Below are positions 48,595-57,497 of a stretch of 64,000 nt of DNA, one piece after another. Position 1 is the stretch's first letter; each line of letters opens with the position of its first letter. The notes under the pieces are model-generated. The model made no database searches and had not been told where the DNA came from. It saw nothing but the letters and a program-made list of their open reading frames with translations. The position numbers and the translations under genes are program-made. The stretch spans positions 3,221,501 to 3,285,500 of the forward strand of contig NZ_BDEL01000001.1 in NCBI RefSeq assembly GCF_001685485.1, in the 5' to 3' direction. The DNA comes from Formosa haliotis. GTDB taxonomy: Bacteria; Bacteroidota; Bacteroidia; Flavobacteriales; Flavobacteriaceae.

Positions 48595-50187
48595 ATGCAC
48601 ACATCTTTTTTAGAGATTCCAGAGCAATATAAAATTACACAAGAAATCAATCAAAATACATATTTGGTAGGCGGTACATTAAAAACATGGACTGGCGAAA
48701 CAGCAAATGTGTATTCTTCTATTTCTTCTACTCCAGACTATAAACCAACCTTACTTGGTAAAATTCCACAATTAGGAAAAGACGAAGCTTTAGAGGCTCT
48801 ACATGCAGCCTGCGAAGCTTATGGAAAAGGGCAAGGTGAATGGCCAAGAATGAAAGTTATAGATCGCGTCGCTTGCATGGAAAAGTTTGTTGAACAAATG
48901 AAAACCAAGCGGGATGAGGTTGTAAAATTATTGATGTGGGAAATTGGTAAAAGTTTACCAGATTCTGAAAAGGAATTCGATAGAACTGTAGATTATATCT
49001 ACGATACTATTGAAGAATATAAGCAACTAGATCGCGATTCTGCAAAGTTTGAAAAACACGATGGTGTTTATGCTCATATTAGACGAGGATCGCTAGGTGT
49101 GGTATTGTGTTTAGGGCCTTACAACTATCCGTTAAACGAAACTTTTGCACTGTTAATTCCTGCTATAATTATGGGGAATACAGTTATTTTTAAACCTGCT
49201 AAACACGGGGTGTTATTAATGACGCCATTATTAGAAGCTTTTCAAAATAGTTTTCCGGCAGGTGTTGTAAATATTATCTATGGTCGCGGCCGTGTGGTGG
49301 CAACGCCTATCATGGAAGCAGGCCGTGTAGATGTTTTGGCCTTAATAGGAAATAGTACGTCTGCAAATGCGCTTCAAGATAGTCACCCAAGACAAAATAG
49401 GTTGCGTTTAGTTTTAGGTTTGGAGGCTAAAAATCCGGCGATTGTTTTACCAGATGCCGATTTAGATTTAACGATAGATGAGTGTATTGCAGGAACTTTA
49501 TCTTTTAACGGACAACGTTGTACCGCTTTAAAAGTGTTATATGTCCACGAAAATATTGTTGATGAATTTAATAAACGTTTTTCTGCAAGAGTAGACGCCC
49601 TGCAATTTGGAAATCCGTGGGATAAAGGAGCAAAATTAACCCCACTTCCAGAACCTGGAAAACCAGACTATATTCAAGGTTTAATTGATGATGCTTTAGA
49701 CCAAGGTGCTTCAATTTTAAACGAAAAGGGAGGGAAAACAACAGAAAATTATATTTTTCCAGCCGTGCTGTATCCCGTGAATAAAGATATGCGTGTATTT
49801 AAAGAAGAGCAATTTGGTCCGGTAATTCCAGTGTTGTCATTTTCAGATATCCAAGAACCATTAAGCGATATGGCCGATTCTAACTACGGTCAGCAGGTTA
49901 GTATTTTTGGTCAGAATGTAAAAACATTAGCACCATTAATAGATACTTTAGTTAACTTGGTGTGTCGTGTAAACTTAAATAGTTCGTGCCAGCGTGGACC
50001 AGATGTGTATCCATTTACAGGAAGAAAAGATTCTGCCGTTGGTACATTAAGTGTTCATGATGCCTTAAGATCATTTTCTATCAGAACGTTTGTGGCTTCA
50101 AAAGATAATACATACAACAATGCAATTTTAAATGAATTATTAGATACCAAAACATCTAATTTTATAAGTACAGATTATATTTTATAA
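48595..50187 (+). CDS. gapN: NADP-dependent glyceraldehyde-3-phosphate dehydrogenase (non-phosphorylating)
   Basis: 530 residues. An aldehyde dehydrogenase with catalytic Cys in [14 protein letters not shown], catalytic Glu in [10 protein letters not shown], and NAD(P) loop [10 protein letters not shown]. The C-terminal [17 protein letters not shown] and the length are as in GapN-like enzymes. It oxidises glyceraldehyde-3-phosphate to 3-phosphoglycerate and makes NADPH, which the ilv, arg and gltBD enzymes around it use. It is 75 bp after ilvA and has a terminator of its own, so it may be a separate unit. Confidence 0.88.
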   Translation: MHTSFLEIPEQYKITQEINQNTYLVGGTLKTWTGETANVYSSISSTPDYKPTLLGKIPQLGKDEALEALHAACEAYGKGQGEWPRMKVIDRVACMEKFVEQMKTKRDEVVKLLMWEIGKSLPDSEKEFDRTVDYIYDTIEEYKQLDRDSAKFEKHDGVYAHIRRGSLGVVLCLGPYNYPLNETFALLIPAIIMGNTVIFKPAKHGVLLMTPLLEAFQNSFPAGVVNIIYGRGRVVATPIMEAGRVDVLALIGNSTSANALQDSHPRQNRLRLVLGLEAKNPAIVLPDADLDLTIDECIAGTLSFNGQRCTALKVLYVHENIVDEFNKRFSARVDALQFGNPWDKGAKLTPLPEPGKPDYIQGLIDDALDQGASILNEKGGKTTENYIFPAVLYPVNKDMRVFKEEQFGPVIPVLSFSDIQEPLSDMADSNYGQQVSIFGQNVKTLAPLIDTLVNLVCRVNLNSSCQRGPDVYPFTGRKDSAVGTLSVHDALRSFSIRTFVASKDNTYNNAILNELLDTKTSNFISTDYIL

Positions 50188-50238
50188 TATAATTCCTCTG
50201 TATTAATTTAGTACATTTTTAATCTTATTATATATTTT

Positions 50239-50286
50239 AAAACAGCTTCATTCTATAAACCTTAGAAAAGAAGCTGTTTTTATTTT
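50239..50286 (+). terminator. Terminator after gapN
   Basis: AAAACAGCTTC and GAAGCTGTTTT pair and an AT-rich tract follows. Confidence 0.82.
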
Positions 50287-50744
50287 AATGTTTTGGAGGG
50301 TTTTAAAAAGACACCTTTATTGTGAGTTATCTATCTAACTAAATTCAGTAAAACAACCTTAGAAAATTCCTATAATTTTTCAGAGGATTAGTATCGTGTT
50401 AAAGATTATGCATTCGAATTAAGAGAATCGTAATATATTGATAATTTTTTCTGAAAAAAGATGCAAACCTAGGTGCCGTTAGTAGATACTTTAGTAAATT
50501 TGGTTTCTTGTGTTTTAAGGAAACATTACGATGTGTAAGTTGGTCATGTAAAGTGATCTATGACAGATTTGATTTGAAAGAAGAAAAGCAATTTAGAGGC
50601 GAAAATAGGTATGTAATCTATTCGTCTTTTTTGTTGGCTATCGGCTATCAAAACAAAGATTTGGCATTGAAAAGTTAAATAATTAACACGCAAGACAAAA
50701 TTGTAAAAAAGGTTAAAAAGTTTATTGATATATTGAATTAATTT
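50287..50744 (+). other. Non-coding stretch holding a gapN relic
   Basis: No intact gene. Besides the gapN fragment, one frame stays open from about 50443 to 50678 but has no ATG and no recognisable product. It is probably decayed coding DNA. Confidence 0.5.
50467..50514 (+). pseudogene. Degraded fragment of gapN
   Basis: Sixteen codons read T-stop-VPLVDTLVNLVSCV. The matching part of gapN (49924-49971) is [16 protein letters not shown]. Ten or so residues match in a row, and the DNA matches in the core (about 22 of 26 bases around GTAGATACTTTAGT). In-frame stops and drift on both sides make it a decayed partial duplicate. Confidence 0.55.
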
Positions 50745-50753
50745 GTACATTTG
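50724..50753 (+). promoter_or_regulatory. Promoter of the arginine operon leader
   Basis: ATTG at 50724-50727 and TACATTTG at 50746-50753, an exact TAnnTTTG, are 18 nt apart. Transcription should begin at or within a few bases of the ATG at 50758, so the leader frame is probably translated from a leaderless or near-leaderless mRNA. Confidence 0.65.
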
Positions 50754-50757
50754 ATTT

Positions 50758-50832
50758 ATGATTCTTACAAAAAATAATATACGCCCATCTAGTCCCGCAA
50801 ATGCATTGCGCCGACGCCGCAGTGCACACTAA
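50758..50832 (+). CDS. Candidate arginine attenuation leader peptide
   Basis: A 24-residue frame, MILTKNNIRPSSPANALRRR with R S A H at its end, then TAA. Residues 18-21 are four Arg in a row, coded CGC CGA CGC CGC, and a fifth Arg (CGC) is at residue 9. Such a run is hard to get by chance in this AT-rich spacer, and CGA/CGC are uncommon codons in the neighbouring genes, which mostly use CGT and AGA. It lies 236 bp ahead of the arginine biosynthesis operon and on its likely promoter. The natural reading is that Arg-tRNA shortage stalls ribosomes here and opens the operon. No homologue is known to me. Confidence 0.7.
   Translation: MILTKNNIRPSSPANALRRRRSAH
50802..50826 (+). promoter_or_regulatory. 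Hairpin over the Arg codons of the leader
   Basis: TGCATTGCG (50802-50810) pairs with CGCAGTGCA (50818-50826) over nine base pairs including one wobble. The loop holds CCGACGC from the Arg codons. A ribosome stalled at the Arg run would prevent this hairpin. The 3' arm can alternatively pair with GTTCAC downstream (about 50843-50852). Confidence 0.6.
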
Positions 50833-50947
50833 TCTACTAGAGTTGTTCACCTGATTTACGTATTTATTTTTTTTATATTTTGATTACATCACAATTTACA
50901 TTTTACACACAGAATTTAGTTATTTTAAATAGTAACCATTTTATGTT

Positions 50948-50991
50948 ACGCCCTATTTTATTTCGCCGCCCGTAGGGGTGTGTTTTAATTT
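50948..50991 (+). terminator. Terminator-like hairpin in the arg leader
   Basis: ACGCCCTA (50948-50955) pairs with TAGGG-G-TGT (50973-50981) with one bulge, followed by GTTTTAATTT. ACACAC at 50905-50910 can instead pair with GTGTGT at 50978-50983 and would disturb it. It lies 78 bp before the first gene. A working terminator is not proven. Confidence 0.45.
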
Positions 50992-51068
50992 AGGAACTTT
51001 TTAGGTGTGTCCAGTTCTTCTATCAAATAAAAATTCTTTTAACTTTTTTAATTTTTAAAATCAAAACA

Positions 51069-51686
51069 ATGGAAATTGTTATTGCTAACAAATCGCATAG
51101 TAAATATGCCGAAATTATTTGCGAAACTATTGCAGAATCTGCTCGTGTAAGAGGTACTGGAATTGCAAAGCGAACTCCCGAATATATCATAACCAAAATG
51201 GAAAATGGCAATGCTGTTATTGCTACCGAAAACGGTGTGTTTGCTGGTTTTGTATATATCGAAGCATGGGGACATGGTAAATTTGTTGCCAACTCTGGTT
51301 TAATTGTGCACCCAGATTTTAGAAATAGAGGGTTAGCTAAAGAAATTAAACATAAAGTTTTTGAGCATTCGAGAGCCAAATTCCCGAACTCTAAAATATT
51401 CAGTATAACAACCGGTCTTGCGGTTATGAAAATGAATACCGATTTAGGTTATAAACCGGTTACATTTTCAGAATTAACAGACGATCAAACCTTTTGGGAT
51501 GGCTGTCAGACGTGTAAAAACTACGACGTGCTTCAACGTACCGAACAAAAAATGTGTTTGTGTACAGGGATGCTTTACGATCCAGATAAGCAACCACCAA
51601 AAGATCAAAAAGAAATAAAATCTAAAGTTTTTAATCGATTAAAAAGTATTAAAGAACATTTGTTTTTAAAAAAGAAAATAAATAAA
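51069..51686 (+). CDS. GNAT-family acetyltransferase of the arginine operon
   Basis: About 206 residues, first gene of the arginine operon, so probably an acyltransferase acting on glutamate at the head of the pathway (an ArgA role is inferred from context). The GNAT core is GLIVHPDFRNRGLAKEIKHKV (acetyl-CoA loop R/Q-x-x-G-x-G/A type) near 77-97. A C-terminal four-cysteine set, Cys146, Cys149, Cys163 and Cys165, could bind a metal and is not part of the usual GNAT fold. There is no stop codon before argG: the frame runs straight through KKKINK into the argG ATG at 51687. A one-base change in either direction in the nearby A-run would create a stop. So the end at 51686 is my choice. Confidence 0.75.
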
Positions 51687-52873
51687 ATGAAAAAATTAGT
51701 TTTAGCATATAGTGGAGGTTTAGATACATCGTATTGTGCGGTGCATCTTTCAAAAGATAAAGGATTTGAAGTACATGCAGTAAGTGTAAATACAGGTGGA
51801 TTTACTTCAGAAGAAATAAAAAAATTGAAGGAAATGCTTATAAAATGGGTGTTTCTACCTATGTGAATATAGATGCTGTTGCCACTTTTTATAACAAAGT
51901 TGTAAAGTATCTTATTTACGGAAATGTATTAAAAAATAATACGTATCCACTTTCGGTAAGTGCCGAGCGTATTATTCAAGCTATCGAAATTATAGAATAC
52001 GCAAAAAGTATAGGAGCAAAATATATTGCACACGGTAGTACGGGTGCAGGAAACGACCAAGTACGTTTCGATATGATTTTTCAAACTTTAGCTCCAGAAA
52101 TTGAAATTATTACCCCTATTCGTGATGAGAAATTAGCAAGACAAACAGAGATTGATTATTTGGTTGCTAATGGTATAGATATGAACTGGGAAAAGGCAAA
52201 GTATTCTGTGAACAAAGGACTTTGGGGAACCAGTGTTGGAGGCGCCGAAACCTTAACATCAGAAAAACCATTACCAGAGGAAGCCTATCCGTCGCAATTA
52301 GAAAATTCAGGTTCAGAGAAAGTAACATTAACCTTTAAAAAAGGGGAGTTTGTTGCCTTAAATGGGAACGAAAATGCACCAGAAAAAAATATTGAAGATT
52401 TAAATGTAATGGCTTCTAAATATGCCATTGGTAGAGATATTCATGTAGGTGATACTATTGTAGGGATTAAAGGTCGTGTAGGTTTTGAAGCTGCGGCTGC
52501 CCTAATTACGATAAAAGCCCATCATTTATTAGAAAAACACACGCTTACAAAATGGCAAATGCAACACAAAGATTACTTATCTAGCTTTTACGGCATGCAT
52601 TTACACGAAGGTCAGTTTTTAGATCCTGTAATGCGTAACATGGAAGCCTTTTTAGAAAGTAGTCAGGTAAACGTAACAGGAGATGTTGTGGTGACTTTAA
52701 AACCATATCATTTTTCTTTAGATGGTATCTCGTCTAAACACGATTTAATGAGTTCTACATTTGCAAGTTATGGAGAAGAAAACAAAGGTTGGACTGCAGA
52801 TGATGCTAAAGGATTTATTAAAATAATAGGAAATCAAAATAAGATTTATCAACAAGTAAATAACAAATCATGA
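51687..52873 (+). pseudogene. argG: Argininosuccinate synthase, frameshifted in an A-run
   Basis: The ATP P-loop AYSGGLDTSY is at residues 8-17 and the frame then runs in phase with the upstream acetyltransferase. It breaks at the A7 run 51818-51824. A different frame continues the protein from there (MGVSTYVNIDAVATFYNKVVKYLI, and on through ArgG blocks HGSTGAGNDQVRF, TPIRD, KYSVNKGLWGTSVGG). One more A in the run restores an unbroken ArgG of about 395 residues. ArgG joins citrulline and aspartate. The gene overlaps argC by 4 bp. Given the rest of the operon is intact, a sequence error or a slippery run is as likely as a true null. Confidence 0.85.
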
Positions 52874-53847
52874 TACAAGCAGGAATTGTTGGAGGTGCGG
52901 GATATACGGCAGGAGAACTTATTAGAATTTTAATGTATCATCCTCAAGTAAATATCAATTTTATTTATAGTACATCTAACGCTGGGAACCCAGTAAGTAA
53001 AGTACATCAAGATTTAATTGGTTCTACAGATTTAACATTCACAGACACGATTAATGCCGACGTTGATGTTTTGTTTTTATGTTTAGGTCACGGAAATTCA
53101 ACAGCATTTTTAGATAATAATAGGTTTTCTAAGGCAACTAAAATCATCGATTTAAGTAATGATTTTAGATTAGAAGCAGATGCTAATTTTAACGGAATGG
53201 AGTTTGTTTACGGACTTCCAGAACTAAATAAAGAAGCCATTGTTAAAGCTAATTATCTTGCAAATCCAGGCTGCTTTGCTACGGCTATTCAATTGGCTTT
53301 ATTGCCTTTAGCATCAGACGGAAAATACCAAGAAGATGTTCATGTAAATGCCGTAACAGGTGCTACAGGAGCGGGAACATCGTTATCTGCAACAACACAT
53401 TTTACTTGGCGAGATAACAACTTTTCGTATTACAAACCGTTTACGCATCAGCATTTAGGAGAAATCAATCAATCGGTGAAGCAATTACAAAGCGATTTCA
53501 ATTCCGAAATCATTTTTATGCCTAATCGTGGAGATTTTTCAAGAGGAATTTTTGCTACAGCTTATACTAAATACGAAGGGACTTTAGAGGAGGCCAAAGC
53601 ATTATATAAAGCTTTTTATAAAGATGCTAAATTTACGGTTGTTTCAGACGAAAATATTCATTTAAAACAAGTTGTAAATACGAATAAATGTATTCTTCAT
53701 TTACATAAACACGGCGATAAATTATTGGTAACAAGTGTTATCGATAACTTGTTAAAAGGTGCTTCGGGCCAAGCGGTTCAGAATATGAATTTAATGTTCG
53801 GATTTGAAGAAACTGAAGGATTACAACTTAAAGCCACTTACTTTTAA
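52870..53847 (+). CDS. argC: N-acyl-glutamyl-phosphate reductase
   Basis: 325 residues. NADPH loop GGAGYTAGELIRIL at the start and the catalytic Cys135 in ANPGCFATAIQLALLPLA. HFTWRDNNFSYYKPFTHQHLGE is a second conserved block. It reduces N-acyl-glutamyl phosphate to the semialdehyde. Overlaps argG by 4 bp and is 11 bp ahead of proC, typical of a tight operon. Confidence 0.96.
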   Translation: MIQAGIVGGAGYTAGELIRILMYHPQVNINFIYSTSNAGNPVSKVHQDLIGSTDLTFTDTINADVDVLFLCLGHGNSTAFLDNNRFSKATKIIDLSNDFRLEADANFNGMEFVYGLPELNKEAIVKANYLANPGCFATAIQLALLPLASDGKYQEDVHVNAVTGATGAGTSLSATTHFTWRDNNFSYYKPFTHQHLGEINQSVKQLQSDFNSEIIFMPNRGDFSRGIFATAYTKYEGTLEEAKALYKAFYKDAKFTVVSDENIHLKQVVNTNKCILHLHKHGDKLLVTSVIDNLLKGASGQAVQNMNLMFGFEETEGLQLKATYF

Positions 53848-53858
53848 AAAAAAACCAA

Positions 53859-54659
53859 ATGAAAATTGCTATAATCGGAACAGGAAATTTAGGGTACTCT
53901 ATTGCTAAAGGTTTAATTATAAACAATGCAATTACGACGCTTTATTTAACCAAGAGAAATGTAGACTCTTTAGAAGAGTTTAAAGGCTATCCAAACGTTA
54001 CTTTAACCAGTGATAACGTCTTAGCAGCTCAAAAATCTGATATTTTAATATTTGCAGTACAACCTGCGCATTTTGAAAAAGTATTAGCAGAAATTAAACC
54101 GCATTTAACAGAAAAGCACGTTTTAATTTCTACAGTAACAGGATTTTTAATTCCTAAAATTGAAACCGTAGTTGGAGAAAATCAGTTTATAATCCGTGCC
54201 ATGCCAAATACAGCTATTGCAGTGAGTAAATCTATGACCTGCATTTGTAGTAATACCATGGGAGCAAAACGCATTAAAATAGCAGAAGCCATTTTTAAAC
54301 GTTTGGGACATACGTTGATTATTCCAGAATCGCAAATGCAAGCAGCCACGGTAGTTTGTGCAAGTGGAGTGGCGTTCTGGATGCGCTTAATACGTGCCAC
54401 CACACAAGCGGCCATTCAGTTAGGTTTTGATGCTGAAGTGGCTCAAGAATTATCAATGCATACCTGCGAAGGTGCAGCCAATTTGTTAATTACAAGTGGG
54501 AATCATCCAGAAGAAGAAATTGATAAAGTAACAACGCCAAAGGGCTGTACTATTGAAGGATTAAACGAAATGGAACACAAAGGTTTAAGTTCGTCTTTAA
54601 TTCAAGGTATGGTGGCGTCTTACAATAAGATTAGCAATATTAAAAAAGAACAAATATGA
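53859..54659 (+). CDS. proC: Pyrroline-5-carboxylate reductase
   Basis: 266 residues. NAD(P)H-binding GTGNLGYSIAKGL is at residues 7-19. VVCASGVAFWMRLIRATTQAAI and the C-terminal VTTPKGCTIEGLNEMEH match the ProC active site and family signature. It makes proline from pyrroline-5-carboxylate. In an arginine operon it links ornithine/glutamate semialdehyde to proline. Overlaps argD by 4 bp. Confidence 0.95.
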   Translation: MKIAIIGTGNLGYSIAKGLIINNAITTLYLTKRNVDSLEEFKGYPNVTLTSDNVLAAQKSDILIFAVQPAHFEKVLAEIKPHLTEKHVLISTVTGFLIPKIETVVGENQFIIRAMPNTAIAVSKSMTCICSNTMGAKRIKIAEAIFKRLGHTLIIPESQMQAATVVCASGVAFWMRLIRATTQAAIQLGFDAEVAQELSMHTCEGAANLLITSGNHPEEEIDKVTTPKGCTIEGLNEMEHKGLSSSLIQGMVASYNKISNIKKEQI

Positions 54660-55783
54660 GTTTGTTTCCAGTATACCCGCTTTACGATATTACACCCGTA
54701 AAAGCGAAAGAAGTATTTGTTTACGACGATAAAAATGTAGAATATTTAGATTTATATGGTGGTCATGCCGTAATTTCAATTGGGCATGCGCATCCAACAT
54801 ATGTCGACCGTTTAACCAATCAATTGCAAAACATTGCGTTTTATAGCAATGCGATTCAGAATCCATTACAAGAGCAATTAGCTACAGATTTGGCTGAGTT
54901 TTCAAAGTGTAAAGATTACCAATTATTCTTGTGTAATTCGGGAGCAGAAGCTAACGAAAATGCATTGAAATTGGCTTCATTTCACAACGGAAAATCTAAA
55001 ATGATTGCCTTTAAAAATGGGTTTCACGGCCGTACATCTGCCGCCGTTGCAGCCACCGATAATCCTAAAATTGTAGCACCTTTAAATGCACAACAAGCTG
55101 TTGACTTTTTTGAGTTAGGCGATTTAGAAGGTGTGGAACAAGCGTTAAAAAACAACGATGTTTGTGCTGTAATTATTGAATGCATTCAAGGTGTTGGAGG
55201 TTTAGACGAAAGTACTACCGAATTTTATAAAGGTTTAGAAACACTATGTAAAACTTACAATACCTGTTTAATTGCAGACGAGGTACAATCTGGATTTGGA
55301 AGAACAGGTGATTTTTTCGCCTTTCAAAAACACGGTATTACACCAGATATTATTTCGCTTGCAAAAGGTATGGGTAATGGGTTTCCAATAGGAGGAATTT
55401 TAATTCATCCAGAGATTAAAGGCTCGTTTGGTTTATTAGGAACAACCTTTGGGGGAAATCATTTAGCTTGTGCTGCATCATTAGCCGTTTTAGATGTTTT
55501 AAAAGCTGAAAACCTATTAGAACACACAAAAAATATGTCGGCTTACTTTATAGAAAAAGCCAACGCTTTACCAAAATTAAAAACGATTAAAGGTCGAGGA
55601 TTAATGCTTGGATTGGAATTCGATTTCCCAATAGCGGATTTAAGAAAGAAACTTATTTTCGATCATCATATATTTACAGGAAGTGCTAAAAATCCTAATT
55701 TACTAAGAATACTTCCGCCATTAACGATTCAAAAAGAACATATAGACGTCTTATTTGAAGCCTTAAAAAAAGAATTAGCTTAA
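54656..55783 (+). CDS. argD: N-acyl-ornithine aminotransferase
   Basis: 375 residues. Class III aminotransferase: the PLP lysine is Lys237 in SLAKGMGNGFPIGG, preceded by LIADEVQSGFGRTG. CNSGAEANENALKLA is also conserved. It converts N-acyl-glutamate semialdehyde to N-acyl-ornithine. It stops directly against the argF' start with no gap. Confidence 0.95.
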   Translation: MSLFPVYPLYDITPVKAKEVFVYDDKNVEYLDLYGGHAVISIGHAHPTYVDRLTNQLQNIAFYSNAIQNPLQEQLATDLAEFSKCKDYQLFLCNSGAEANENALKLASFHNGKSKMIAFKNGFHGRTSAAVAATDNPKIVAPLNAQQAVDFFELGDLEGVEQALKNNDVCAVIIECIQGVGGLDESTTEFYKGLETLCKTYNTCLIADEVQSGFGRTGDFFAFQKHGITPDIISLAKGMGNGFPIGGILIHPEIKGSFGLLGTTFGGNHLACAASLAVLDVLKAENLLEHTKNMSAYFIEKANALPKLKTIKGRGLMLGLEFDFPIADLRKKLIFDHHIFTGSAKNPNLLRILPPLTIQKEHIDVLFEALKKELA

Positions 55784-56719
55784 ATGAAAAAATACACGCA
55801 AATTTCAGATATTTCAAATCTTTCAGAAACCATAAAAGAAGCGATTCTTTTAAAAATGAATCCTTTCGAATACAAACATTTAGGGACGAATAAAACCCTA
55901 GTGATGTTGTTTTTTAATTCCAGTTTGCGGACGCGGCTGAGTACAGAAAAAGCTGCGAAAAATTTAGGCATGGAAGTAATGAGTCTGAATGTAAACGATG
56001 CGTGGAATTTGGAGTTTGAAGATGGCACAATTATGAATGCTGGAACGTCTGAACATGTTAAAGAAGCCGCTAAAGTTATTTCGCAATATGCCGATATTAT
56101 TGCTGTGCGTGCGTTTCCAAGTTTAATAGACAAGGAAAAGGATTATGAAGAAATGGTAATTAAAAGTTTCGAAAAATATGCAACGGTGCCTATAGTAAAT
56201 ATGGAAAGTGCAACAGCACACCCCTTACAAGCTTTGGCCGATGCGATTACTATTTCAGAACTATCAGAAAAAGCAAAACCAAAAGTTGTGATGTCTTGGG
56301 CTCCACACCCCAAAGCATTGCCGCAAGCCGTGCCCAATTCATTTGTAGAAATGATGCGTAAAATGGATGTAGATTTAACCATTACGCATCCTGAAGGGTA
56401 TGAGTTAGATCCAGAAATTACGAAAGACACGCCTATAAACTACAATCAAGAAGAGGCGTTAAAAAATGCCGATTTTGTGTATGTGAAAAACTGGAGTAGT
56501 TATAAGGATTATGGGCAAGTGTTAAACAGAGACCGTAATTGGATGATGACAGCCGAAAAACTTGGGCATGCTAAATTTATGCACTGTTTACCGGTGAGAA
56601 GAAATGTGATTGTTGAAGATGCTGTATTAGATGGCGATCAATCTATTGTGATGCAAGAAGCGAATAACAGAACGTATGCCGCTCAAATTGTAATGAAAGA
56701 AATTCTAGAAAATCTATAA
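55784..56719 (+). CDS. argF': N-acyl-ornithine carbamoyltransferase, probable succinyl type
   Basis: 311 residues. Carbamoyl-phosphate motif SSLRTRLST (46-54) and the late HCLPVRRN are present. The protein resembles the N-succinylornithine transcarbamylase of Bacteroides along its length, as I recall that sequence. The residue matching Bacteroides Pro90 is Ser89 here (NAGTSEHVKEA). In the Xanthomonas N-acetylornithine enzyme this position is Glu, and replacement by Ser or Pro is reported to switch preference to succinylornithine. So succinyl is the likelier substrate. It makes N-acyl-citrulline. Confidence 0.88.
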   Translation: MKKYTQISDISNLSETIKEAILLKMNPFEYKHLGTNKTLVMLFFNSSLRTRLSTEKAAKNLGMEVMSLNVNDAWNLEFEDGTIMNAGTSEHVKEAAKVISQYADIIAVRAFPSLIDKEKDYEEMVIKSFEKYATVPIVNMESATAHPLQALADAITISELSEKAKPKVVMSWAPHPKALPQAVPNSFVEMMRKMDVDLTITHPEGYELDPEITKDTPINYNQEEALKNADFVYVKNWSSYKDYGQVLNRDRNWMMTAEKLGHAKFMHCLPVRRNVIVEDAVLDGDQSIVMQEANNRTYAAQIVMKEILENL

Positions 56720-56720
56720 T

Positions 56721-57497
56721 ATGAAAACACTAAAAGTAGTAAAAATAGGAGGAAATATTATTGATGATGACACTGCCTTAGCTGAATTTTTACAGGGATT
56801 TTCGAAGATTGAAGGACCAAAGATATTAGTGCATGGCGGAGGAAAATTAGCTACTAAAATGGCTAAATCTATGAATATAGAAGTGAAAATGACCGATGGT
56901 AGACGTATCACCGATGCCGATACTTTAGATATTATTACCATGGTTTACGGTGGGAAAATTAATAAAAATATAGTCGCTCAATTACAAGCCAATGCGTGCA
57001 ATAGCGTTGGGTTTACGGGAGCCGACGGGAATGCTATTGTTTCAGAAAAACGCCCAGTAAAAACTATCGATTATGGTTTTGTTGGCGATATAAAAACAGT
57101 AAACACAGAAGTGCTAGAAGTGCTTTTAAAACATAATGTAACGCCTGTTTTTTGTGCCATTACGCATAATGAAAAAGGTCAGTTATTTAATACAAATGCA
57201 GACACAGTTGCTTCAGAATTAGCTATAGCTTTTGCCAATTTATATCAGGTAGAACTTAATTACTGTTTCGAAAAAGATGGCGTTTTACTAGATGTAGACG
57301 ATCCTAATTCGGTTATAGAAGATATTAATACCGCTAATTATGCTACGCTAAAAGCAGAAGGAGTTATTACAGATGGTATGCTGCCAAAACTAGACAACTG
57401 TTTTCATGCCATATCACATCACGTAAGCAAAGTATGCTTAGGTAAACCAAACATGCTATTTAATCAAAACACAAAACATACAACCATTCAAGCCTAA
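56721..57497 (+). CDS. argB: N-acyl-glutamate kinase
   Basis: 258 residues. Amino-acid kinase fold: VVKIGGNIIDD, then VHGGGKLATKMAKSMN, GFTGADGNAIVSEK, and VITDGMLPKLDN. It phosphorylates N-acyl-glutamate with ATP. It overlaps the next gene by one base (TAATG). Confidence 0.94.
   Translation: MKTLKVVKIGGNIIDDDTALAEFLQGFSKIEGPKILVHGGGKLATKMAKSMNIEVKMTDGRRITDADTLDIITMVYGGKINKNIVAQLQANACNSVGFTGADGNAIVSEKRPVKTIDYGFVGDIKTVNTEVLEVLLKHNVTPVFCAITHNEKGQLFNTNADTVASELAIAFANLYQVELNYCFEKDGVLLDVDDPNSVIEDINTANYATLKAEGVITDGMLPKLDNCFHAISHHVSKVCLGKPNMLFNQNTKHTTIQA

Noticed and set aside
50443..50680. Long open frame in the gapN-arg gap ending in LLAIGYQNKDLALKS
   Set aside because: No ATG start, no family that I can recognise, and it overlaps a decayed gapN fragment in another frame. 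A nitroreductase-like tail was considered but the match is too short.
50833..51068. T-box or other tRNA-sensing leader ahead of the arginine operon
   Set aside because: No T-box core sequence is present, and the translated Arg run gives a simpler explanation.
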